Shown in pieces: positions 10,207 to 19,570 of a stretch of 64,000 nucleotides of DNA. Under the pieces are notes generated by a model that made no database searches, was not told the origin of the DNA, and was given only the letters and a program-made list of their open reading frames with translations. Origin of the DNA: Calothrix sp. PCC 6303 (GTDB taxonomy: Bacteria; Cyanobacteriota; Cyanobacteriia; Cyanobacteriales; Nostocaceae); contig NC_019751.1 of NCBI RefSeq assembly GCF_000317435.1, positions 372,001-436,000 on the forward strand. The letters are read 5' to 3'. The first letter of the stretch is position 1. The number at the start of each line of letters is the position of its first letter. The translations under genes and the position numbers were made by a program.

Positions 10207-11628
10207 CTATTTATTCTCTCCCAAACGCAGACGGAAATATTGACGATATAATTGACAACGAATATGAGCGAAATTACCAACAATTTTGACCAAACCCATG
10301 CTTTGCAAATGGTAGGCTAAAATTGGTTCTAGTAAAACTCCATTTGGGTTATCAATCACAGCTTTTAACGCAGTTGCTAATTCGGGATGTTCTTGCAAAT
10401 TTAACCAATGTTCCCGTAAATGGTGGGCAAAAATTCCTGTTTCTGTTGTTCCCTCTTTCACAATTTGCTCCCAACTAATCTGCTGGGGATAATTTGTTAA
10501 ATAGGAAAAGGCTATGTCCAATAAGTAGGGGTGTCCTCCTACCAATTGGATAAGATAATCAATAATATCTACATCTAACTCTAATCGATGCTGTCGAGCT
10601 AACTCTTCGACTTGATTGCGATTAAATTCAGATATTTCTAAAGGCAAACCCACATTAAAAGGGGATTGATTAATATTTAGACGAATATAAACATCCGTAG
10701 AGTGAACCAACACTAATCGTAACTTTTTCCAGATAGGTCGGCTGCGAGCTTTTTCATACCAAGAACGCAATAATCCAAAAAAATCCTCATAGATTTCTGG
10801 ATAGGGGAAAAGAACATCAATATTGTCCAAACATAACACTAAAGGAGTATCACCACTAACTAATAAATACTGCTCAAAATAGGTTGTACAACTCACCTTT
10901 GCTCCCATCCCCTCCTCATCCCAATACCGATCTAAATCGCTAGGTAAACCCAACTCCCGACTAACATTGCTACAAAACCAACGCAGAAATTTATTTAATT
11001 GGGTAAAATGGGTATTTCTGTCCGCCAATTCCAAACTTAAAATAACATGTCGATAACCCTTTGTTGCGAATCGATTCATAACCTGAACCATCAACATTGT
11101 TTTCCCCATAAAACTAGGAGCTTTTATTCTGATTAATGAGCCGGGTTGAGCAAGAACCTCGTCACAAATATTTTCTATTTCCGGTCGCCGAACATAAATA
11201 TTTTCATTCCCATTTATATTCTCATTCAAACTTGTATCAGATTTCTCTCGGCTAACTAAATTTTGCTTAATTTGAACATCTATATCATCCAAACCAGTTT
11301 GATTCTGACTTAAATTATCATTTTCTTGCAAACAATAATTATTGTCGTGAAGCCGCTTTTCCCACTGCCTTTGTAAAGCCTGTTTAAAATTACTTTTCTT
11401 AACTTTCTCTTCCAAGGAGTCACTGAGGATTTTCCACAGTTTTGGCGCAACATCCTGACTAATATAAGTAGTCGCATACTGATTCTTAGCGGCTATTTCA
11501 TCATATTCCTGTCGCCACCATGAACCTTTAATAATCATTATTTCCACATCTGTTAAATTTCTATGGAATCTAGTATTAACGGCATAATTTGCCATTTTTA
11601 TTGCTGCATCTAAGTTGAAATCTGCCAT
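10207..11628 (-). CDS. AAA_35-type ATPase with N-terminal vMAP-like DNA-binding-like domain
   Basis: About 473 residues from ATG 11628 (GAG seven bases upstream); an in-frame start 19 codons earlier is less likely because the family-typical N-terminus begins at MADFNLDAAIKMAN. Residues 1-65 form the helical domain with LTDVEIMIIKGSWW and YISQDVAPKLW. The same type of domain opens the two NB-ARC/WD40 proteins in this window. A variable linker follows, then an AAA_35 ATPase with P-loop-like KAPSFMGKTMLM (about 165) and Walker-B-like LVLCLDNIDVLF. The ATPase resembles that of the gene at 1-1837. Probable signalling or conflict-response switch; no fused effector is visible. Convergent with hlyD. 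Confidence 0.8.
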   Translation of the reverse strand: MADFNLDAAIKMANYAVNTRFHRNLTDVEIMIIKGSWWRQEYDEIAAKNQYATTYISQDVAPKLWKILSDSLEEKVKKSNFKQALQRQWEKRLHDNNYCLQENDNLSQNQTGLDDIDVQIKQNLVSREKSDTSLNENINGNENIYVRRPEIENICDEVLAQPGSLIRIKAPSFMGKTMLMVQVMNRFATKGYRHVILSLELADRNTHFTQLNKFLRWFCSNVSRELGLPSDLDRYWDEEGMGAKVSCTTYFEQYLLVSGDTPLVLCLDNIDVLFPYPEIYEDFFGLLRSWYEKARSRPIWKKLRLVLVHSTDVYIRLNINQSPFNVGLPLEISEFNRNQVEELARQHRLELDVDIIDYLIQLVGGHPYLLDIAFSYLTNYPQQISWEQIVKEGTTETGIFAHHLREHWLNLQEHPELATALKAVIDNPNGVLLEPILAYHLQSMGLVKIVGNFAHIRCQLYRQYFRLRLGENK

Positions 11629-12120
11629 TACAATCTCGATATTAGACTTTTTAATTATCGGTAGGCGCTGATATTTTTGATACAATTATTTATGCTTAAG
11701 ACATTATTATTTTATCAAAAATATTCTACAATCCCGTCGAACCCTAGCCAAATTTTGGTACTTGTATTATCAGTAAACCAAAAAATTTTTAAGAGAAGAG
11801 CGAAGCTTGCGCGACGTAGCTTGTCTGACGTAAGTCTTAGTTGTTCGCTACATATTTTGTAGCCTAAGATACTTTTTAATACCCAATGCTCTAACCAACA
11901 GACATAGAATAGATAATGATTACTTATGTAAAGCGGGCTGAGATTTGTTAATACTAGCCTGATGGAAGATAAATGCTTTCCACTACTTGATATTTCCGCT
12001 GTAGAGCTTGAGATTAAAAGGCTAACATCTGTTTGAGTACGAAAAGTGTCCGATAAATTAATCGACCACCTTTCCTCTTTAGACTGATTCTGAGCCAAAG
12101 GAGATTCACCCAGATATTAA
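11629..12120. other. intergenic region with short dispersed-repeat-like segment
   Basis: No convincing gene. Around 11794-11835 the sequence (GAGCGAAGCTTGCGCGACG, then TAGCTTGTCTGACGTAAG) has the look of a dispersed short repeat of Nostoc-type genomes. Open frames here have no family resemblance and unusual composition. Confidence 0.4.
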
Positions 12121-12632
12121 GTCGAACGTTTGAAGCCTGATGGTAGTAAACGAATAGCAAAACCGATGTGGTTGGCTTTTATTGGAGAATCAATGCCCTC
12201 TTGCACTGAAATATTCCAATATTACTTGCGTCGGTTCGGTGTTGACCATTGGTATCGTTTTGCCTTTTTTGAATGCCCGATAGGGCTATAACAAAGATTA
12301 CATTGGACACTACCAAAACTCTCAACACCAGAACAATCTGACAGATGGAGTGACCTAATGCCACTAATCACTTGGCAGTTATGGCTAGCACGAGATATTG
12401 TTAAAGATAGCCCTTTGCCCTGGCAAAAATAGCCCCAAAGTTAACTCCGGGAAGGGTTGCACAACCAATTGGTGCAATTTTAGCAGTGATTCACACACCT
12501 GCAAAACCTCCAAAACTACGCGGAAAATCCCCAGGCTGGAAACCACAACAAACACGTAAGCGTAGAATTAACTACCCTGTAGTCAAAAAACGAACTACAA
12601 CTCCCACTAAAAAGAAACCTCAGCCAGCTTAA
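12121..12632 (+). pseudogene. C-terminal relic of a cyanobacterial transposase
   Basis: In one frame the translation reads ERLKPDGSKRIAKPMWLAFI, RRFGVDHWYRFA, then a stop at about 12288. The same frame continues QRLHWTLPKLSTPEQ, RWSDLMPLITWQLWLARDIV, LPWQK and another stop. After a frameshift it resumes TPGRVAQPIGAILAVI, KLRGKSPGWKP and PVVKKR before TAA at 12630. This matches the C-terminal half of a transposase family frequent in cyanobacteria (DDE type, ending in a basic GKSPGWxPG tail). With at least one internal stop, one frameshift and no N-terminal half, it cannot encode an active enzyme. Terminal repeats were not recognised. Confidence 0.75.
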
Positions 12633-13188
12633 ATAGTTGAATTTTTCAATTTGTATACTGATGTGTATTAGATTCTTTCTGCTGCACTGTTTTGTCATGC
12701 GTTAGTCTAAACTACAGTCAGTATACTTAGCAAGATTCAAGTACGATTCCTATATAATTGTAGAGTGTTACAGTCAGTGGAATGTGAGATTTGCAAATCA
12801 TAGTATATACACCAGTCTTTACCCATCGTACCAAACAAAATCATCGTGGGAAGCCTACCTTAACCATTCCCCACCTTAAAGCAAAATAATGAATCTTTGC
12901 TAATAGCGATCGCGCATTGTAGCGAAGAGACTAATTATGAATGGGATTTTGGAGCCTCATGCTGTAACTACCAATGCTTGGTATTCCAGTAATATATTTC
13001 TATCTGTGCCAGGTTTGATTACAATTTGCTAAGAAGGAGACTTTTCAAACACCCTTTAGGTATTGAACCGAGAGTAGTCCTCTAGAAGTAATGATTTGAG
13101 TCTGTGTAATTCTCTCGGGATGAAAAAAGGAAAGAAAAATCATCACTTTTTTAGCACTACCCATAAATCTATATGTGTTAGTTAAACT
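12633..13188. other. intergenic, no feature recognised
   Basis: 556 bp of AT-rich sequence between the transposase relic and the ankyrin gene. One HIP1 octamer lies near 12906. No gene, clear promoter or repeat could be supported. Confidence 0.4.
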
Positions 13189-13686
13189 ATGGAAATTCAT
13201 GCTTATGGCAGACAAGGAGATATCACAGCCGTACAACGACAGCTAGCTAGCGGAGTTGATATCGATTGTGTAGATGAATGGTCAAAAACACCCTTAATGT
13301 ATGCAGTAAATGACGCAAATATCAATCTTGATATGGTGCGATTTCTAATAGAAAACGGTGCAGATGTGAATGCAATTGAAGCTATATTTAAGAATAATGT
13401 ACTTGGGTTAGCAGTCCAGTCAGGAAATCTCGAAAAAATTCAATATCTTTTGGATTGCGATGCTGATATCAATTATCAAAGTCCCGGTGGCTATGATGTG
13501 TTAATTAATTCGATGTTCGGTCGAGATATATCTCGATGTGAAAACTTAATCTCAATTGTTAATTTATTAATTACTAGAGGAGCAAAAGTTAATAGACACG
13601 TCCGTAAATTTAAACCCAGTCTGTACAAGGGTTTTAAAGATTACTTATATGTCTTCGCTCAACGTAGCAATAAGGGTTTGAAATAG
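13189..13686 (+). CDS. small ankyrin-repeat protein
   Basis: 165 residues with about four ankyrin repeats: GDITAVQRQLASGVDIDCVD, TPLMYAVNDA...MVRFLIENGADVNAI, LGLAVQSGNLEKIQYLLDC, and IVNLLITRGAKVN. The canonical TPLMYA and LLxxGADVN motifs are evident. The last 30 residues (HVRKFKPSLYKGFKDY...) do not continue the ankyrin pattern, so the 3' end may be frameshifted or replaced. Ankyrin repeats mediate protein-protein contacts; the partner is unknown. It sits alone among transposon relics. Confidence 0.75.
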   Translation: MEIHAYGRQGDITAVQRQLASGVDIDCVDEWSKTPLMYAVNDANINLDMVRFLIENGADVNAIEAIFKNNVLGLAVQSGNLEKIQYLLDCDADINYQSPGGYDVLINSMFGRDISRCENLISIVNLLITRGAKVNRHVRKFKPSLYKGFKDYLYVFAQRSNKGLK

Positions 13687-13831
13687 TTGATGATAGTTTA
13701 GAGACAAAAAATAGGATTTTCTAATTTTGAGCTTACACGTGATTTAGTATGCAATGTAATTCCCACAAGCTATATATGGTAAATATTAGGGTTGGTAAAA
13801 ATAAAACTTTATATCCTATCTTTTCGGGAAT

Positions 13832-14139
13832 TTAATTTCCGGACGGGTCTAATACAGTCCCAAATAGTGTTGTCAGTTTTCGTGCAAGTTTATGCTTATG
13901 GGTTCGTTGCTCTCCATCACTACCTTGACAATCTCCTTCTATTTCGTCACTACTACGCAGGTTTAAATACCCTTGTAATAAGCGTCGTAATAACTCGTTC
14001 CCGTTGACTTTAAAGATTTTTCTCTAGTTCTTCATGTTCTAGACCGCACACACTGTCAGAGCCTAACCACTCGACTATTTCTTCAAATAATGACCGCGCT
14101 TCTCCAAAAAATTCTGATGTTATCCCAAATGCTTCCATA
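13832..14139 (-). pseudogene. N-terminal relic of an ISKra4-like transposase
   Basis: From ATG 14139 the frame reads MEAFGITSEFFGEARSLFEE and GLEHEELEKNL then stops. After a frameshift at about 14012 the next frame continues NGNELLRRLLQGYLNLRSSD, RTHKHKLARKLTTLFGTV and ends in DPSGN at 13832. HEELEK...LLQG(Y/H)LNLRS...RTHK...TxFGTV is the start of ISKra4-family transposases. The reading is cut just where a 19-bp motif begins that also occurs at 52422-52440, so the truncation may coincide with another element's end. Confidence 0.7.
13833..13851 (-). repeat. 19-bp motif shared with 52422-52440
   Basis: On the minus strand the sequence TAGACCCGTCCGGAAATTA is identical to 52422-52440 on the plus strand; flanks differ. 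It marks the point where the ISKra4-like reading frame loses homology. It could be the terminal end of an unidentified mobile element. Confidence 0.5.
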
Positions 14140-14257
14140 TATCATCTCCCAAAATTGACTCTGTGTTGAGAAACATGAGTCTGTCTTTTTTTGAGATTAT
14201 TGCTTCAAAGCCTTTGATAACAATACTCTTGTTTCTACTCTTTATTAGGATACAGTA

Positions 14258-15106
14258 TCATGACACGAGCCGCACCCAACTCATTTGGCTAGTAGTTGTT
14301 TTTACTAACCCCCGCGCAAAATCATAAACATCCTCAAATAAACTTTTATACTCCTTCGATAGTTTATATGGCATTTCCACTGATTCCCGCTCTGGGAAAG
14401 GTGTTTCATTCCCTAACCACAACTTGACATCAGCCCGTCTTCGCTGGATAAAGTGTTGTGCTAGGGTTTTACGCTGCTCCTCTGTGAGAAAATCCAACGA
14501 CAATTGCCCAAACTCTGGTTTCAACAATCCCAACAACGATAAAAACGCCTCTTCAATCCCACTGTGGGGTGTTGCGGTAAGTAAAAGTAGATTTCTATCA
14601 GCTTTTGCGGCGATTTCTTGGACTAATTGATGCCGTTGCTGCTGAGATGTACTTCGGCTTCGCTCAGTATCCGTACTTTTATTGTTTCCACTCGCACAGG
14701 TGTGGACTTCATCGACAATCACAAAATCTGGGCAGTGAGTAATAAAACTTGCTTTTCTCCGGTCAGCTTTGGCGTAGTCCAAACTCACAATAATATGGCG
14801 GTAATAACTAAAAATATGCTCATCCCCCGGCACCACTCGCTCTAATTTAGAAGCAGTCCCAGAGCGAATTACCACCGCATCAATATGAAATTTCTCCCTA
14901 AGTTCCTGCTGCCATTGGTCGCATAAATGGGGTGGACACAAAACAGCAATTCGCTTCACCTCACCCCGGTCTAAAAATTCACGGGCAATTAATCCGGCTT
15001 CAATAGTTTTACCGATGCCAACATCATCCGCAATTAATAACCGCAGCGTTTCCAACCGCAATGCCATTAACAACGGCACTAATTGATAGGGACGAGGACG
15101 CAGCGA
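14258..15106 (-). pseudogene. fragment of a SNF2/DISARM-like helicase
   Basis: The reading starts after an in-frame stop (complement of 15107-15109) with RPRPYQLVPLLMALR, followed by LLIADDVGIGKTIEAGLIAR (Walker A), VLCPPHLCDQWQQEL, PDFVIVDEVHTC (DEVH box) and LLLLTATPHSGIEEAF (motif III). It stops at 14258 after VKTTTSQMS with a short unrelated tail. This is the first helicase lobe of a SNF2-like protein of the type found in restriction-like defence loci. The N-terminal region, the second lobe and everything beyond are missing. It also carries an in-frame palindromic repeat insertion (14649-14677). A remnant of a lost defence gene is the best reading. Confidence 0.7.
14649..14677. repeat. 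short palindromic repeat inside helicase relic
   Basis: GTACTTCGGCTTCGCTCAGT followed by ATCCGTACT, a repeat type recurring in Nostocales. In the host frame it is read as TERSRS between CASGNNKST and TSQQQRHQ, so it entered the gene without breaking the frame. Confidence 0.5.
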
Positions 15107-15148
15107 TCACGGCAACACACAATGGAACCTGGTTGTATCTATTGTTGA

Positions 15149-15189
15149 GCCAGTGCGTTGCGGGGGTTGCCCCCGTTGTAGCAACTGGC
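15149..15189. repeat. GC-rich palindromic repeat
   Basis: GCCAGT(G)...GGGGGTTGCCCCC...(A)ACTGGC forms a hairpin with nested arms: outer GCCAGT/ACTGGC, inner GGGGG/CCCCC. It resembles cyanobacterial REP-like palindromes and lies just upstream of the helicase relic, near its broken 5' end. Confidence 0.5.
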
Positions 15190-15629
15190 GTTGTCAAGGG
15201 TATCTGTCATGGGTGCATAAAAAAGCAGCCCAAAGCGGCAGAACAACTATAGCGTTTTCTACTTCACTCTCAGCTACAGTGAAATTACTTAAGTATTTTT
15301 TAGGTTTTAACATATTTTTATAACAACTGCCAGTTCATCTCATCCGGGAACTTCAAGTTTAATATTCGTGATTATTTCAGGTAAAATTGGTGATGAAAAT
15401 CACTGACATTTTTCAATTTACAAAATGTTTGATTTGTACATTTTTGCTTCCTCAACATAATTACGAACAGGGCTCTTTTATAATATTTTTGTACTATGTT
15501 TTGAGGACGATGGTTCCAAAACATAATTTGTAAAACTACTATTTGATGAAGGTGCAACTGTGAAAACTGCTCGATGAGAGTGTCTAACTCCAGCCGTTAG
15601 CAGCAGGCAAAAATAGAATATATTCCCAC
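15190..15629. other. intergenic, no feature recognised
   Basis: AT-rich spacer downstream (on the minus strand) of the DUF1186 gene and upstream of the helicase relic. No gene family, terminator with T-run or repeat could be supported. Confidence 0.35.
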
Positions 15630-16520
15630 TTATTTTTTCTTGGGTCGGTTTTTGCGACGGGTTTGTTGTTGCATTTTCTTCTTTTTAATTGCTTGAGATT
15701 TTTTCGGACTGGATGATTTTGTGAATTCGTTCAAAGTGTTAAAAGGGGTGTAGCTTGGTTTAGATTTTGGTTCGTTAAAACCAGCCCACCACTCCATCTC
15801 AGTAATGATATTATCAATCAAAACATGATGGTGATCATCACGAAGTTTCTCTAAAGCTCCCTCTATACCCAGTTCTATAGACTCATCTACTTCTTCTCTA
15901 GCAATAAACATGGGATCAACCAAATCTTCATCAAAAGCTTGATCGATATAGGGCTTAAGTTCGAGCGGGCATAAATCGCAAATATCTATAATTAATTTGT
16001 TGAGAAGATAGTTGTCAGCATTTCTTTCTATTTTTCCTTGGAAAAGTTCTCCAAAATATTCAACAACTTCCTGCCTAGTAATGATGTCTTGAGCAAGCAA
16101 AGTCATTAATGAATCTATTGCTGCACCTCGAACATATTCGTTAGCTTCCTGATTTTCGATTAGTTGTTTAATTGGGTCAAGATTTCCATCGAATACTGAA
16201 GTAATGATTCTCCCCAAATCTTCGGTAACGACATCTCCAGTTATATCCATTGCTGTATCTCCTGGAGTGGAGAAAAAGTCAATGATGACAGAATAAGCAG
16301 CCTTTTCTCGAAATTGCGCTAATAAATAAAGCGCATATATGTGTAGAATATAACCGGAATCTTCCAGTAATTCATCGAAATTATTCTTACACTCTTTTAA
16401 TGTTTCTATTAATACAGGTGTAATAGCTGCTTGTTGTGAAATTGCACCTTCCACCGCTTCACGGGGAAAGATTCTAGTTTCGTTATATTTAAGCTGCTCT
16501 ATAATTTCTGCTAATTCCAT
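15630..16520 (-). CDS. DUF1186 domain protein
   Basis: 296 residues, all-helical and acidic, with the DUF1186 pattern: an N-terminal MELAEIIEQLKYNE, YALYLLAQFREKAAYSVIID, and a long middle region of HEAT-like helices (EYVRGAAIDSLMTLL). It ends in a strongly basic lysine/arginine tail (KKKKMQQQTRRKNRPKKK). Some family members carry a SEC-C zinc motif at the end; none is visible here, and the basic tail replaces it. Function of the family is unknown. Monocistronic by spacing. Confidence 0.75.
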   Translation of the reverse strand: MELAEIIEQLKYNETRIFPREAVEGAISQQAAITPVLIETLKECKNNFDELLEDSGYILHIYALYLLAQFREKAAYSVIIDFFSTPGDTAMDITGDVVTEDLGRIITSVFDGNLDPIKQLIENQEANEYVRGAAIDSLMTLLAQDIITRQEVVEYFGELFQGKIERNADNYLLNKLIIDICDLCPLELKPYIDQAFDEDLVDPMFIAREEVDESIELGIEGALEKLRDDHHHVLIDNIITEMEWWAGFNEPKSKPSYTPFNTLNEFTKSSSPKKSQAIKKKKMQQQTRRKNRPKKK

Positions 16521-16766
16521 ACGACCAATTAGATTGATTTGAAAGTTATTATGTAACTACTTATCTTCTCACTTTTTGTCCGTATAAGTAAAAATTTTAT
16601 TAAACGATAGCTATCGCTCGACCGACTGTAATATGCCTTGTAGTCAGCTTTGACCAAGATTAATCATATTTTATCGAAATAATTAAATAATTAGTAACCG
16701 ATAATCTAAATAGTTCTATTTATGCGAATATCTACGTATCTATAATCAAGTTATATACTTTGGTAA

Positions 16767-17654
16767 ATGTTTAACAAAATTGAGAAAATAATAATACCTC
16801 ACATTAAAGACCTGGGTGGATTTCAAGCCAGACGACTTCTTCCCAACAAGAGTCAACCGATGGTGGGGTCTTTCATCTTTTTTGACCATTTAGGACCTGC
16901 AACATTTCCACCAGGCAAAGGGGTTGACGTGCGTCCACACCCGCACATAAATTTGGCGACGGTTACTTATTTATTTGAAGGAGCGTTATTGCACCGCGAC
17001 AGTTTGGGATTTGTCCAAGAAATTCGTCCTGGGGAAGTTAATTGGATGACAGCAGGAAGCGGTATTGTTCATTCAGAGCGGACTCCAGAAAATATCCGCA
17101 CTCAAGAAGCTACGCTCCATGCAATTCAAACTTGGATAGCGCTTCCTGAAGAATACGAAGAAGTTTCCCCTTCCTTTCACCATTATTCAGCTAGTAGTCT
17201 TCCCCAATGGAACAGCAACGGTACCTCTGTCACCTTAATTGTCGGAAAAGCTTGCGGATACGAATCTCCCGTCAAAATCTTCTCACCAATGCTTTATTTG
17301 GACGTAAAATTTGACCCAAATGCCAGTTTTACTCTCAATTCCGAATATAGTCAGCAAGCAATATACAGCGTCACTCCTGGAATTGCCATTGATGGTGAAC
17401 CTATCGAGCAACACTCTTTAATTATTTTAAAGCCAGGTGCTTCTGTAGAAATTACCTCGAATGCCGAAGCGCGTTGTATTGTTATTGGTGGTGAACCAGT
17501 TGGGCAGCGTTACAAATGGTGGAATTTTGTTTCCAGCCGTCCGGAGCGCATCGAACAAGCAAAAATTGACTGGAAGGAAGGACGCTTTGATCAAGTACCA
17601 ACGGAAACAGAGTTTATTCCCTTACCAGACGATTCATTTGTGGAAGGATTTTGA
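16767..17654 (+). CDS. pirin family protein (bicupin)
   Basis: 295 residues matching pirin throughout: PMVGSFIFFDHLGPATFPPG, the metal-site segment VRPHPHINLATVTYL, GSGIVHSERT, and the C-terminal cupin (IYSVTPGIAIDGEP, IVIGGEPVGQRYKWWNFVSS). The histidines of RPHPH and the His/Glu of IVHSE are the expected Fe ligands. Pirins bind a metal and some have quercetin 2,3-dioxygenase activity; the biological role here is open. The protein is intact and followed immediately by a DUF1348 relic, which suggests a stress or detoxification gene pair that has decayed. Confidence 0.88.
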   Translation: MFNKIEKIIIPHIKDLGGFQARRLLPNKSQPMVGSFIFFDHLGPATFPPGKGVDVRPHPHINLATVTYLFEGALLHRDSLGFVQEIRPGEVNWMTAGSGIVHSERTPENIRTQEATLHAIQTWIALPEEYEEVSPSFHHYSASSLPQWNSNGTSVTLIVGKACGYESPVKIFSPMLYLDVKFDPNASFTLNSEYSQQAIYSVTPGIAIDGEPIEQHSLIILKPGASVEITSNAEARCIVIGGEPVGQRYKWWNFVSSRPERIEQAKIDWKEGRFDQVPTETEFIPLPDDSFVEGF

Positions 17655-17679
17655 GATATTGGAGCAAGAAGAACGAGAT

Positions 17680-17791
17680 ATGGATTATTGTGCGAAACAT
17701 CATCCCTGGCATAGATTGAAGATTCTGAGTGGCGAAATCGGGCAGAATTTTTTAGAGGACGAGATGCAATCAAAGAGTTTCTTAAAAGCAT
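17680..17791 (+). pseudogene. DUF1348 (SnoaL/NTF2-like) fragment
   Basis: In one frame downstream of pirin the translation reads ...SLA, a stop codon (TAG), then IEDSEWRNRAEFFRGRDAIK and EFL. The DUF1348 signature is EDSxWRNRxEFxxGRxAIxxFL. The upstream part is mutated by the in-frame stop and the remainder of the gene is missing. Homology stops at about 17791, eight bases from the end of the convergent GST gene, so this is a deletion or insertion junction. Confidence 0.65.
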
Positions 17792-17798
17792 CAGAATG

Positions 17799-18488
17799 TC
17801 ATTGTTTCAAAGTTGGCTGATGAAGATCGAACATCATTTGAAATAGCCGTCCATAATGTTCGAGATAAAATTCTGGCGGATTTGAGATCGATCGGACTGA
17901 TTCCCGGCGAGCAACTTTTGCCTTCCATTGCTGAAGTCGATTCAGTCCAGATGGCAACTGAAAGCCTCGGAAATGCTCCAACACGACTAATTGCTCAAAC
18001 CAAGGATAAAAAGTCAGATCGACAAGACTGATTTCTTCCCCCAACCAGTAAGACTCATCCTCAGATAATTTTTGCAATCCCTCCTGCTCAATAAATCGTA
18101 AGGAATCGGTCAGTTTATTCACTCCCTCCACTTGCTGGAGTGGATTTTGGCTGATTAACAATTTGTGAGTCGTTGCAAACAATTGGGTATCGGCAAAATT
18201 GATCAAAATTCGTGCTTGTGCCCTTTGCATCGGCTCCTTGGGTAATAGCGGTGGATCAGGGAAAACCTCCTCTAGATACTCATTGACGATCGCCGATTCC
18301 CAGATGTGGCGATCGCCATGTTTGAGGACGGGGACTTTGCCATAAGGCGAAATTTCGAGAAAGTTAGCGGGCTTATTTTGGGGGTCGATTTCGATTAACT
18401 CAAAAGGAACGCCTTTTTCTAGCAAGGTTAACCGCACTTGGTGAGCAAAAGGACACAGAATTGCACTATAAAGTTGAATTTGAGACAT
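17799..18488 (-). CDS. glutathione S-transferase family protein
   Basis: 229 residues. N-terminal thioredoxin-like domain with LYSAILCPFAHQVRLTLLEK (CPFA active-site region as in omega/SspA-like GSTs), SPYGKVPVLKHGD with cis-Pro, and WESAIVNEYLEE (glutathione-binding ES). C-terminal helical domain to residue about 210 (WLGEEISLVDLTFYPWFEQL). Probable glutathione-dependent reductase or transferase. Its 3' end lies at the DUF1348 relic junction, so the last dozen residues may not be original. Confidence 0.85.
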   Translation of the reverse strand: MSQIQLYSAILCPFAHQVRLTLLEKGVPFELIEIDPQNKPANFLEISPYGKVPVLKHGDRHIWESAIVNEYLEEVFPDPPLLPKEPMQRAQARILINFADTQLFATTHKLLISQNPLQQVEGVNKLTDSLRFIEQEGLQKLSEDESYWLGEEISLVDLTFYPWFEQLVVLEHFRGFQLPSGLNRLQQWKAKVARRESVRSISNPPEFYLEHYGRLFQMMFDLHQPTLKQ

Positions 18489-18546
18489 GGCAAAACTCCT
18501 CGATCACTTGGATCTGGTTGCCCAAACCCTTTTGGAACGTTATATT

Positions 18547-18840
18547 TCATGCTGCTGTTGGTTGTTGCGCCGCTGCTTGTGCTGCTGCAACCAAAGATTC
18601 TGGTGACATAAAAGCGAGATATCGATCGACAAGTTCTGGTGGTAACAATTCGATGAGTAATTGATTTTCCACCCAGAATTCAATTACATCGAAGTAATTA
18701 TCGCCGCGACGACAATGCAACATCCGCCAGCCTTCACGCGATGCGATCGCTTGAATTTGGGTGGTACTGATTGGCACCGAAATAGCCGTATGATTGGCAG
18801 TGTAAATCGATGCTGGTGGATTCGATCGCAGTTGAGAATT
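18547..18840 (-). pseudogene. C-terminal half of a VOC-like protein
   Basis: The frame opens after a stop at 18841-18843 and reads NPPASIYTANHTAISVPIST, ASREGWRMLHCRRGDNYFDV, IEFWVENQLLIELLPPELVD to the TAA/TAG end. It is a clear paralogue of the second half of the intact gene at 26535-27011 (ISVAVSEQKVYEIAEREGWR, CRRGGAVDLIELWVENQ). The N-terminal half is absent. The likely original start, MIHHISI with an RBS, lies 1.3 kb away at 20135, beyond two other genes. A GTG at 18777 could in theory start a 76-residue product. Confidence 0.65.
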
Positions 18841-18890
18841 TCAAAGATTGGCGTTGCCGATCTAATATCGATTCAGCAACGCCCAAAGAT

Positions 18891-19541
18891 TTATTGCACT
18901 GGATTTTTGGTCTCTAGAGCCTTTACTTTCTCCGTTAATGTCGAAATCATCTTCTGCTGTTCTTGGACGGCTTTAGTTAGCACACCGACGATATCCATCG
19001 CACTGAGTCCTTTGCGATCGATCGTGGCAACTAGATCTGGCACATCTTCAGCAATAAATCCCACATGCTTCACTTTGTCTGTATCGGCTTTATAGATAAA
19101 TTTCACAGGGTTTAGATCGGCTAGTGTCTCTAGTGCTTCTTTGCTAGAAAGCGCGGTAATACTTTCTTTCAAGGTTCTTGATGAACCTTGAGTTAATGCA
19201 CCAGTGATTGAAAGATTACCATTGGGTTTCAAGGTCATCACATTACCGCTTCCACTGTTAAAGAAATTCATCACGTTATTGGAACTACCAGTGGCGATGT
19301 CCCAATGTAATTTACCAAACACTAAGAACCGCAACCGAGCGAAATCTTGATTATTATTCTGTATGGACAAAAGCTGAGGTTTATCAGAACCATTCGTCGA
19401 AACTCCAATAACCTGGCTAAATGTGCCGATGTTTGACTGTGCTTGTGCTGGCTCATTACCGATCGCTTTTGAGGTAACAGCTCCAGCCAGAAATGCACCA
19501 ATTGCCTTGATAACTTGATTGCGAGAGAAAAGATTAGACAT
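18891..19541 (-). CDS. secreted protein with C-terminal S74 (endosialidase-type) chaperone domain
   Basis: 216 residues from ATG 19541, chosen because AAAGGAG lies just upstream; the longer frame has a repeat-derived N-terminus. The N-terminus looks like a signal or anchor (FSRNQVIKAIGAFLAGAVTS...AQA). The middle carries short beta-repeat segments (GKLHWDIATGSSNNVMNFFN, MTLKPNGNLSITGAL). The C-terminus has the Peptidase_S74 intramolecular chaperone pattern SSRTLKESI...L..LNPVKFIYK...HVGFIAEDVPDLV...D..GVLTKAVQEQQ and a final coiled coil. S74 domains trimerise and often self-cleave. Similar small proteins are common in cyanobacteria, probably as cell-surface or extracellular trimers rather than phage spikes. 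Confidence 0.75.
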   Translation of the reverse strand: MSNLFSRNQVIKAIGAFLAGAVTSKAIGNEPAQAQSNIGTFSQVIGVSTNGSDKPQLLSIQNNNQDFARLRFLVFGKLHWDIATGSSNNVMNFFNSGSGNVMTLKPNGNLSITGALTQGSSRTLKESITALSSKEALETLADLNPVKFIYKADTDKVKHVGFIAEDVPDLVATIDRKGLSAMDIVGVLTKAVQEQQKMISTLTEKVKALETKNPVQ

Positions 19542-19570
19542 AGTTTTAGCTCCTTTGTAAAGTAGTATTA

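Noticed and set aside
11715-12098. 127-codon minus-strand frame
   Set aside because: No family resemblance, no RBS, and it crosses a dispersed repeat; it looks like chance.
18891-19541. Prophage tail spike
   Set aside because: The S74 domain alone is not phage evidence; no other phage structural gene lies nearby.
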